A DNA stretch of 64,000 bases from an uncultured Dorea sp. Lineage in GTDB: Bacteria; Bacillota; Clostridia; Lachnospirales; Lachnospiraceae. This document shows, piece by piece, positions 8,066 through 16,500 of this stretch (within the stretch, counting starts at the first letter, position 1; the number at the start of each line of letters is the position of its first letter). The position numbers were made by a program, and so were the translations under genes. The notes under the pieces were generated by a model. It saw nothing but the letters and a program-made list of their open reading frames with translations, was not told where the DNA came from and searched no databases. The stretch spans positions 31,921-95,920 of the forward strand of contig CAKRAT010000001.1 in NCBI GenBank assembly GCA_934295165.1, in the 5' to 3' direction.

Positions 8066-9169
8066 CTATTCTGAAGTTCCTTCTGTATTCTGACCGGCGC
8101 CAACACCCGTCATATCGGCCAGTTTATCGCTGATTTCCGTCACCGCCTCTGTCGGGGTATATTCTTTGTCCGGATATAAGAACTTATGCAGTTCAACTAC
8201 ATTTGCTTCCAGTCCTTTCGGAATAACGTAAGAACCGCTGTACCCCGGAATCTTGTCCGGTGTCTCCAGATCAAACGGGAATCCGGTTGTCTTACCCAGC
8301 TCGTAATTGAATGCCCCCGATGCCAGGCTGATAATTTCTTTCGCAGAAAAGCTGGTTGATACTTCCGGCAGCACTTTATCGACAATCTTATTAATGGTCG
8401 GTAAATTCTGTGTTTTCATCTTGTTCAGCGTTTTTTCAAGAACCAGTCTCTGACGCTCTGTTCTCTTATAATCGCCGCCTTCTGTATATCTGATTCTGGC
8501 GTAAGACACTGCCTGTACTCCATTCAGACGATACGTTCCGGCTTCTTCCGGTTTTATCTTTTTGTATTTTTTGCCTGTCACTTTCGCGGTTTCTACACAG
8601 TAATTATTCATATGCACGACTTCTTCATATGTCATATCCACGTCGATTCCATCGATCATGTCAATGACATCTGCCAGTGCAAGAAAGTTTACACTCACAT
8701 AATCCTTGATATTCAAATCCAGATTCTCGTTCAGCATATTAACTGCTGCTTCTGGTCCTCCGGATGAATAAGCCGCATTTGCCTTATCGTAATGATCTCC
8801 GTTCTGTTTTAACATGGTATCACGATAGACCGACACCAGCTTTACCTTTTTGGTTTCATTGTTGATGCTGGCTATCATAATTGTGTCACTACGGTTTCCC
8901 TCGCCGAGATTATCGCCTCTCGAATCCAGTCCGAACAATGCAATATCCGTATATCCGGTCTGCTTTAATCCGTTATTTTTTACCCTGTTCAGGCTGGTGT
9001 GATTCATCTTGCCAAGTTTAAACATACCAAATGCTGTAATTCCTAACAGCAGCAAAATAATAATTTCTATTATGATCACAAGCATTCTGCGTCTCTTCCG
9101 TTTTTTCAGTCTTTTTCTTCGTATCTCCCGCTGTCTGTTCGTTAATTTCTTCTTTTTACGTTTACTCAT
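8066..9169 (-). CDS. LytR-CpsA-Psr (LCP) family wall-polymer ligase
   Basis: A strongly basic N-terminus (28 residues rich in Lys/Arg) precedes one TM helix at about residues 29-50. The LCP domain then follows with IALFGLDSRGDNLGEG, SDTIMIASI, VSVYRDTMLK, NAAYSSGGPEA and YARIRYTEGGDYKRTERQR. It is a close paralogue of the LCP protein at 5536-6960 but lacks the Thr/Gly tail. A strong AAGGAG lies a few bases before the ATG at 9169. Its place 15 bases after the WbaP-like gene suggests it attaches the polysaccharide made by this operon to peptidoglycan. Confidence 0.9.
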   Translation of the reverse strand: MSKRKKKKLTNRQREIRRKRLKKRKRRRMLVIIIEIIILLLLGITAFGMFKLGKMNHTSLNRVKNNGLKQTGYTDIALFGLDSRGDNLGEGNRSDTIMIASINNETKKVKLVSVYRDTMLKQNGDHYDKANAAYSSGGPEAAVNMLNENLDLNIKDYVSVNFLALADVIDMIDGIDVDMTYEEVVHMNNYCVETAKVTGKKYKKIKPEEAGTYRLNGVQAVSYARIRYTEGGDYKRTERQRLVLEKTLNKMKTQNLPTINKIVDKVLPEVSTSFSAKEIISLASGAFNYELGKTTGFPFDLETPDKIPGYSGSYVIPKGLEANVVELHKFLYPDKEYTPTEAVTEISDKLADMTGVGAGQNTEGTSE

Positions 9170-9184
9170 GACTTCTCCTTAAAG

Positions 9185-10588
9185 CTAGTAGGCATTTTTG
9201 TTTATAAATCCTTTAAAAAATGTCAGAAAGATAATTTTAAAGTCCAATCCCAATGTCCAATTTTCAATATAATACAAATCATGTTCGATTCGTTTCTGTA
9301 TGGATGTATCACCCCGGTAGCCATTTACCTGAGCCCATCCCGTAAGTCCCGGCCGTACCTGATGCTTGATCATATACCGTGGGATTTCTTCCTTGAACTT
9401 TTCCACGAACTGTGGTCTTTCCGGTCTTGGACCGACAAGGCTCATATTTCCTTTTAATACGTTGAACAGCTGTGGTAATTCATCAATACTTGTTTTTCTG
9501 ATAAAACGCCCGACCGTTGTCACACGCGGATCGTCTTTTATCGTCCAGCCCTTCTTCTCTTTCTTTTCATCCTGTACTACCATTGACCTGAACTTATACA
9601 TCTTAAATGGTTTGTTTTGAAGCCCTACTCTTTCCTGTGAAAAGATAACTGGACCACTGGATGTTCTTTTGATCATAATTGCTGTTACGATCATAACCGG
9701 AGAGAATATCACGATTGCTACCAGCGCACCAAAGATATCGACTCCACGTTTCATCCATTTATTCAACGGATCACTGAGCGGGACTCTTCTGATATTGATC
9801 ACCGGAAGTCCGTGCAGATCTTCCGTATACGGTTTCGTCGGAATCACATTATTATAGTCGGGCACAAACTTCGTATGCACGCCTGATTTCTCACACATTT
9901 TTACAATTCGTTCCAGTTTGTGATATTCTGCAAGACCTAATGTGATAATAATCTCATCCAGTTTATTTTCCGGAAGGACGATCTCCAGATTGTCAATTCT
10001 TCCAAGTACTTTGATTCCCTTATATTCTGTACCTCTTGGTATATTATCAGCAAGAATCCCTCTTATACTGTATCCCCAGTCCGGATTCGCCAGCACACGG
10101 TCTATATACTGTTCTGCGGCACGGCTGTATCCGATCAGGAGCACATGCTTCTGATTGAATCCCTGACTTCTGATCTTGCGGAGTCCCATTCTGATCAGAT
10201 TTCTTTCCACCACTTCCAGAAAGATATTGATACAGTAGAATACGAATATCATGGTTCTCGAGAAGTCCGCCTGATGTCTGAAGTAAAGTACAAGTATGAA
10301 CACCAGGAATCCTATCGTATTGGCCTGCAGGATATTCCACGCTTCCAGTCTTCTTCCTCTGACTCTCTTTGGCGTATACATCTGAAATATATAATACAGC
10401 AGCAGATATCCCGGTATGATAAATATCAGAACACTCATATATACCTGCAGGGACAGATACCACGGATCCATCTCAAAGATTCCGCTTCGGAATCTCAGAT
10501 ACCATGCAAGTACATAAGAGACTGCAATTACCAGCGCATCCAGCACAACATGTAACTTATTTAAAAAACTTTGATTTTCTTTGATCAA
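9185..10588 (-). CDS. Undecaprenyl-phosphate sugar phosphotransferase (WbaP/CpsE-like)
   Basis: This polyprenyl glycosylphosphotransferase should start the repeat unit by moving a sugar-1-phosphate from UDP-sugar to undecaprenyl phosphate. About four TM segments fill residues 10-135, then a CoA-binding-like Rossmann region (KHVLLIGYSRAAEQYIDRV) and a C-terminal catalytic domain from about 275. This domain begins with a membrane helix and has FSQERVGL, MYKFRSM, KTSIDELPQLFNVLKG, SLVGPRPERP and RPGLTGWAQVNG. The 467-residue length is normal. The start is TTG at 10588 with GGTGA about six bases upstream; no better in-frame ATG was found nearby. The sugar transferred cannot be read. Confidence 0.88.
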   Translation of the reverse strand: MIKENQSFLNKLHVVLDALVIAVSYVLAWYLRFRSGIFEMDPWYLSLQVYMSVLIFIIPGYLLLYYIFQMYTPKRVRGRRLEAWNILQANTIGFLVFILVLYFRHQADFSRTMIFVFYCINIFLEVVERNLIRMGLRKIRSQGFNQKHVLLIGYSRAAEQYIDRVLANPDWGYSIRGILADNIPRGTEYKGIKVLGRIDNLEIVLPENKLDEIIITLGLAEYHKLERIVKMCEKSGVHTKFVPDYNNVIPTKPYTEDLHGLPVINIRRVPLSDPLNKWMKRGVDIFGALVAIVIFSPVMIVTAIMIKRTSSGPVIFSQERVGLQNKPFKMYKFRSMVVQDEKKEKKGWTIKDDPRVTTVGRFIRKTSIDELPQLFNVLKGNMSLVGPRPERPQFVEKFKEEIPRYMIKHQVRPGLTGWAQVNGYRGDTSIQKRIEHDLYYIENWTLGLDFKIIFLTFFKGFINKNAY

Positions 10589-10613
10589 TTTTGTTCACCA
10601 ACTTTATCCTTTT

Positions 10614-11579
10614 CTACTCCAGCAGCACAAATATATTCTTCCATAACTCCAGCTGGATTTTTATATAATTCTTCAGATTCTTCCTGTTCCAGCATACTTT
10701 GTCCTGCTTACGGCACATCTTTGTTCCTTCCAGCAGTCCTTTCAGATAGATTTTTCCATATCCCTTTTTCACAAAGAAAATATATTTGATCAGAAATCCG
10801 AAAAACAAGGTTGGACTGTTTATAATCTTCTGTAACAGCGGCATATTTTTATATACCAGGTATACATTATTTCTTGAAGAAAGCTTGATTTTAAATTCGT
10901 TGTATCTCGAACCACTTGATGCACTTCCCACATGAATGACTTCTGCCGCCGGCTCATACAGATTCTTATACCCGTTGATCCTTGCGCGGTATCCTACATC
11001 AATATCTTCCAGATATGCAAAATGTCTTTCATCGAACAGTCCAATCTGGTCGAACACATCTTTTCTGTAAATAGATGCTCCTCCACATGCCGCAAAAATC
11101 TTCTTCTTTTTCTGATAATGTGTCACTGTCTTGTCTTTTCCTCTCGCAAACGCCCAGCCAAAAGCATTATAATAGGTTCCGGCACTGTCGATCAGCGTCT
11201 GGTCCTGATACTGGATCATTTTCGGTTCAATTGAAAATACCGTATTATCCTTTTCAATTGCAGCTGTCAGGTTCTTCACGAAATCCTTTTTGATCACGGT
11301 ATCATTGTTCAGCAGGATCACGTACGGTGCAGAGGCATTCTGGATGCCTACATTTACCGCCCTGCAAAATCCATAATTCTTTTCCAGCCGGATACATTTC
11401 ACGTCCGGGAAATCTGCTTCTACCTCTTCCAGGCTTCCGTCATTAGATGCGTTGTCTACTATAATAATCTCTTTCCTTGTATTATCTTCTGTATACAGAC
11501 TTTTTACACATTGTCCCAGATAATCTTTTCCTTTGTAATTCGGTATAACAATTGTTACCTTACAGTTCTCTTTTTCCAT
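10614..11579 (-). CDS. Family 2 glycosyltransferase (rhamnosyltransferase-like)
   Basis: A 321-residue GT2 enzyme with a GT-A fold: VTIVIPNYKG near the N-terminus, IIIVDNASNDGS, NYGFCRAVNVGI, the LLNNDT nucleotide/metal motif near residue 95, GGASIYRKDVF and the AYLEDIDVGYRAR acceptor region. The C-terminal third may bind membrane through amphipathic and hydrophobic stretches (TLFFGFLIKYIFFVKKGYG). This WbbL-like pattern is common in rhamnosyltransferases. The ATG at 11579 overlaps the stop of the upstream gene by one base, with GAGG just upstream, indicating translational coupling. Confidence 0.85.
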   Translation of the reverse strand: MEKENCKVTIVIPNYKGKDYLGQCVKSLYTEDNTRKEIIIVDNASNDGSLEEVEADFPDVKCIRLEKNYGFCRAVNVGIQNASAPYVILLNNDTVIKKDFVKNLTAAIEKDNTVFSIEPKMIQYQDQTLIDSAGTYYNAFGWAFARGKDKTVTHYQKKKKIFAACGGASIYRKDVFDQIGLFDERHFAYLEDIDVGYRARINGYKNLYEPAAEVIHVGSASSGSRYNEFKIKLSSRNNVYLVYKNMPLLQKIINSPTLFFGFLIKYIFFVKKGYGKIYLKGLLEGTKMCRKQDKVCWNRKNLKNYIKIQLELWKNIFVLLE

Positions 11580-13396
11580 TAATTTACCCTCAACGAATAG
11601 TCCCACTTTTTCAATGAAAGATTCGGATTATAGGCCGGATCTCCATTTTTCAAAATAGAACTCCAGTGACTTCTCATATATTCAATCTCACTCTGGAATC
11701 TGCGGATCTTTTCTGTCGTATCTTCTGCCCCTCTTGTCTTGGATTCATAATGATAAAGTTCTACATATGGATCATATACGATCAGATGTCCCTTCTCTCT
11801 GATCTTCAGACAGAAGTCAATATCATTAAATGCAACTTTCAGTTCTTCCTCAAATCCGCCGGCTTCTTCAAAAACAGACTTTTTCACCATCATGCACGCT
11901 GCAGTCACTGCACTTAAATTCTGCTGGATCGATGCTCTGTGCATATATCCTGTATATCCTCGCTTCAGTCCGACGAACACACTGCCTGCAACACCGCCGA
12001 TACCGACAATCACCCCTGCATGCTGGACTGTATTGTCCGGATAGTATAATTTGGCTCCGACTGCACCTACTTCCTCTCGCTGGCAATTGGAAAGCATCTC
12101 TCCGAGCCAGTCGCTGTTGATCACTTCTATATCGTTGTTAAGAAACAGCAGATATTCGCCTTTCGCATGTCTGACACCAAAATTATTAATCGCCGAATAA
12201 TTGAACTCATCTTTCCATTCGATCACACGGATCTTCGGATTCTTAATCTGTTTATAATATTCGAACGTCTCTTGTTCCGTACTGTTGTTCTCGATGATAA
12301 TGATCTCATAGTTCTCATAATCGGTACGTGCCTCGATTGATTTCAGACACTGATCCAGGGTGTCTTTCTGGTCTTTATTCGGTATCAGAATAGACACTAA
12401 CGGACTTCCCTCCTGCTGGTATTTTACTCTGTAAAATCCCAGGTTTTCCGTCTTTGATACTTCTGCCGTTACACCACATCTTTTCAGATGCTGTTCAATC
12501 GCTTTCTGTCCCGCATCATATGCATACATCTTGCTGAGCGGATTGTCCGCAGTAGACTCCTGATGTACACGCCAGTGATAGAGAATCTTCGGAATATGGG
12601 CGATTCTTTCTGCCTTTTCTATGCAACGCAAAAAAAGGTCATAATCCTGCGCGCCGTTATATTCTCCTCTGAATCCGCCAACGGTTTCAATCAGTTCTTT
12701 TTTTGCCACAAAGAAATGGCAGAAATAATTATTGGACCGCAGCATATCCAAGTTAAAGTCCGGTTTGAAATTCGGGGAGAAATACTCGTCCATTGCCGTT
12801 GAGACCTTATCTTCATCTGTATAGATCACATCTGTATCTACTGCTTTATTCAATTCTTTTACGACTTCATACAGCGCATTTTCTGCGAGCACATCATCAT
12901 GATCTAACAGACCAATAAATGTACCATCCGCTATCTCAAGTGCTTTATTCGTATTTTGTGCGATTCCCTCATTCTCAGGTACATCCGTCACTTTCACTCT
13001 TGCGTCATTCTCTGTATATTCTTTTAAAATTACTTTTATCTGTTCATTGGCCGGATTGGCATTCGCAATACAAAGTTCCCAGTTTCCATAAGTCTGTTTC
13101 TGAACCGACTCGATCATCTGTCTTAAAAATGTCTCCGGCGTATTATATACCGGAACCAGGATACTGATCTTTGGTGCATACTTGAACTTATGCTTCGCCT
13201 GTCTGTCCAGTTCCTGTCTGGCCGGCATATTCTTCTCAAGCCATTCTTTATAATCAATCTCACTCTTCTGAAAACGTTCCGTCAGTTTTATCCAGAATCC
13301 CTTCGGACCATAATGTCTCAAGTAAAGGATTCCTTTTTTTATATTATAAGGAGAAACTTTTTTCATCAAATTCACATAATCTATTTTATTATTCAC
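11579..13396 (-). CDS. Two-domain GT2 glycosyltransferase
   Basis: The 605-residue protein carries two GT-A modules. The first, from about residue 75, has ISILVPVYNTP, GLLDHDDVL and a GAQDYDLFLR acceptor loop. The second, from about 335, has VSILIPNKDQ, LFLNNDIEV, MVKKSVFEEAGGF and FNDIDFCLKIREKG. Tandem GT2 proteins of this size often lay down two linkages in rhamnan or O-antigen chains; substrates are not readable. The start is GTG at 13396 with AAGGTG about eight bases upstream. This is the first gene of the operon running to 7054, preceded by a clear promoter. Confidence 0.87.
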   Translation of the reverse strand: MNNKIDYVNLMKKVSPYNIKKGILYLRHYGPKGFWIKLTERFQKSEIDYKEWLEKNMPARQELDRQAKHKFKYAPKISILVPVYNTPETFLRQMIESVQKQTYGNWELCIANANPANEQIKVILKEYTENDARVKVTDVPENEGIAQNTNKALEIADGTFIGLLDHDDVLAENALYEVVKELNKAVDTDVIYTDEDKVSTAMDEYFSPNFKPDFNLDMLRSNNYFCHFFVAKKELIETVGGFRGEYNGAQDYDLFLRCIEKAERIAHIPKILYHWRVHQESTADNPLSKMYAYDAGQKAIEQHLKRCGVTAEVSKTENLGFYRVKYQQEGSPLVSILIPNKDQKDTLDQCLKSIEARTDYENYEIIIIENNSTEQETFEYYKQIKNPKIRVIEWKDEFNYSAINNFGVRHAKGEYLLFLNNDIEVINSDWLGEMLSNCQREEVGAVGAKLYYPDNTVQHAGVIVGIGGVAGSVFVGLKRGYTGYMHRASIQQNLSAVTAACMMVKKSVFEEAGGFEEELKVAFNDIDFCLKIREKGHLIVYDPYVELYHYESKTRGAEDTTEKIRRFQSEIEYMRSHWSSILKNGDPAYNPNLSLKKWDYSLRVN

Positions 13397-13436
13397 TCAA
13401 ACACCTTCTTGTAATTTATTTCCATTTATCTGATTA

Positions 13437-13465
13437 ATTGTAACATACGCTTAACATTTCAGCAA
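13437..13465 (-). promoter_or_regulatory. Promoter of WbaP/LCP polysaccharide operon (shared element, copy 1)
   Basis: On the minus strand a -35 TTGCTG (13460-13465), 17-base spacer and -10 TACAAT (13437-13442) with a TG extension one base upstream. The spacer and flanks match the rmlA promoter at 24182-24210: AAATGTTAA in the spacer and AATC.GATA after the -10 are common to both. It drives the operon starting at 13396. Confidence 0.7.
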
Positions 13466-13519
13466 CATTTAATCTTATAAAAAGAATATACCCTTCACAC
13501 TCCGGTAAAATTCTCCGTG

Positions 13520-13558
13520 AAATAAAATAAGGCTGCCACATTCTGACATGTGGCAGCC
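13520..13558 (-). terminator. Intrinsic terminator of GH127 gene
   Basis: Perfect 11-bp stem GGCTGCCACAT/ATGTGGCAGCC (13531-13541 with 13548-13558), 6-base loop, followed on the minus strand by a T-rich tract (13520-13530). It lies about 35 bases after the GH127 stop. Confidence 0.9.
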
Positions 13559-13593
13559 CTTGTTCCGTGCGTTAGCATCGGATATCATTTTTA

Positions 13594-16500
13594 CTATTTT
13601 ACATTATATGTTTCACAGAATCTCATCATGATTGTTGCACACTCTGCACGAGTTGCATTTCCCTGAGGATCCAGTGTAGTTCCGTTGTCTTTTCCGGAAA
13701 TGATACCATTGCCAACTGCCCACTCCATAGCTTCTTTTGCAAATTTGTTAACCTTTGCTCCATCTTTAAAGCTGTCAAGTTTTTCAGTTTTATCAGTATC
13801 ACATTTTGCATATTTTGCATAACGGTACATCATAACGGCCATCTGTTCACGATTGATATCATCGCCAGGTCCGAATAATCCGGAATCTGTATAACCAGTA
13901 ACAATGCCCTCTTTGTTTGCCCAAATTACTGCATTTGTATACCAGTCATTATCTGCTACGTCTTTAAATGTTGATTTTCCTTCAACTTTCGGAGAACCAT
14001 TCATTCTGTAAAGAATCAGTGCGAACTGTGCACGTGCAAGTTTCTGATCCGGTCCGAAGTGTGTATCATCAAGACCAGTCATCAGCTTATGTTCGAAGTT
14101 ATAAGCAACCGCATCGTAATACCATGCATCCTCTTTTACATCTTCATAAGCCATCTTTGCTTCTGCCTTTTTAACCGTTACTTCGAATGTAGCTGATTTT
14201 CCTTCATATGTTACGGTAATGACTTTCTTTCCGGCTTTTTCTGAATCAAATCCGGTTACTTCACAATCGTCTGCATTTACGTCTTTGATTGTTCCGTCGC
14301 TGTATTTTGCAACAACCTTCATACCTGTAAGATCCAGTTCTTCGCCCTTATTATAAGTCGTTTTTTCCGGAGCTGTTACTTCGATGCTTGTTACTTTTGC
14401 TTCTGGCTGTGTGCCGGATGTATTTGTCCAGATCTGCATCTGACTTGAATTGTTCTGGCCTTCTACACCGTTATCGCCACGGTTGTTCCAAGCATAGTAA
14501 GGAATTGCCTGTACTTCAACATCTTTCGTGGTTCCGCCGTCATTGTACTGAACCGTACCAGTAATTTCAACGACACCATTCAGGAGGTCTTTGTTGTACT
14601 CTGCTTTCAGATCAGCATCTCTTGAAATAACAAGATTTGAAACCTTGAAGTTAGAGATATCACTGTTCATCTGAGCGTTTCCTGCTTTCTCCATAGAGTA
14701 AACGATAGGTCCACGCTCAAGAGCGATCTTTCCTGTGTTAGTTGTAACATTTGGATTTGCTTCCGTTTTTCTGATTTCCATTGGCATATTGATTTCTACA
14801 ACATCGCCTTTTTTCCATGTACGGTCAACAGTTACATAACCCTTGTTCGCTTTTGCTTTAATTGCTTCTCCGTTTACTTTGATTTCTACGGTATCATCTT
14901 TCTGTTCGTTTACCCATCCCGGGATACGGATCTTCATTGCGAATTCTTTTTCCTTCTCCGGTGATACAGTCATCTTCACTGCACCGTTCCATGGATATTC
15001 TGTTTCCTGTTTGAGTTCAACCTTTGTTCCGCCAACATTTACAGAACCATCGCTTCCGATGTACAGGTTTACAAACAGATCATCGTTATGTACAGTGTAC
15101 ATATATTCGCTTAATTTTGCGATTGTTCTCATCAGGTTCGGTGGGCAGCATGCGCATGCGAACCAGTCTGAACGAGCGTTTCCGCTTGCTGTTTCCAGAC
15201 GTGTTGAATAGTAGAATTTATCACCTGTCAGGTTTGTTCCAACCAGGATTGCATTGTATAATGTCTTCTCTACTACGTCTGCATATTTTGCATCTTCGTG
15301 GATCAGGTTCATTCTCTGATTCCAGTTTGCAAGTGCGATTGATGCACAGATCTCACAGTATGAATTGTTACTTGGCAGCTCATAATCTCCGCCAAAGTCT
15401 TCACCGTGGCTTGCCACACCAATACCACCTGTAATATAAGTTTTCTTATTTGCTACTGAATCCCAGATATTATCCATTGTATTCAGATAAGCATCTCTTG
15501 ACTCATCGCCTTCCGGAAGAAGTGTTGCCACATCTGTAACACCTGCATAGTAGTAGCATGCACGAACCGCATGACCTACACCGTTTGTTTCAGATACGAT
15601 TGGTGTCTGATCCTGTGAATACTCGCCGCCCTTATAACCGCTTTCACGTAAGGATGCGCTTTCACCACGTCTGTCGATCAGTGTCTTTGCTGTATCTACA
15701 TATTTCTGTCCGGTTCCTTCTCCTTCATACTCGTTTACCAGTTTTGAGAATTTTACAAGCGCAAGCTCGATTTCCTCATGTCCAGGTACTTCGTGACGTG
15801 TACCGTCTGGTCCAAACAGGCTTACGATCTCGTCTGCGAATCTCTTACCAACTACATACAGGCTGTAATCCGGTTTGCCGATTCCTTCTCTGTAACGTGT
15901 ATACGCTACTACAGACTCAAAGAAATGTCCTGCATTATACATCTCATGGTTAGCGAATGCTCTCCAGCGGTGTGTTCCCTGATTGGTTCCACCTGCTGTT
16001 GTCTGGCTTCTCAGAGCAAAATGTGTGTTAATGTATCCATCCGGATACTGAACCTGCTCGATCAGTGAAATCCAGTAAGCAAGTTTCTCTTCCAGTTTTT
16101 CCTTCTGTGCAACCATTTCCGGATCTGTATCGTCATTGATTACAGACAGTGTATAAGAAATTGCTTCGATACTCTTATAAATATCGGAATCCTGGAATAC
16201 ATAACCCTGGAATGCATCATATGGTTCGCCGTTCAGACGTTTGATCGCATTCTCAAAGTTCGGTTCTCCACCGGATGGCTGTTCAATCTGATAGATCGCT
16301 TTGTTCAGGGAATTTACAGCATTTACTTTCTGTTTTGGATTCCAGAAGTTATCTGTCAGCTGTACATTTTCAAATGTTACAGTGCTGTTTGCTTCTGCAA
16401 CTACAACCGGTTTGTTTACTGTAATTTTTGCAACTGCTTCGTATGTTTCACCTGCAGATGTAACGGTTCCCTTTACTTCAAATGTTTTACCTGTCTGATC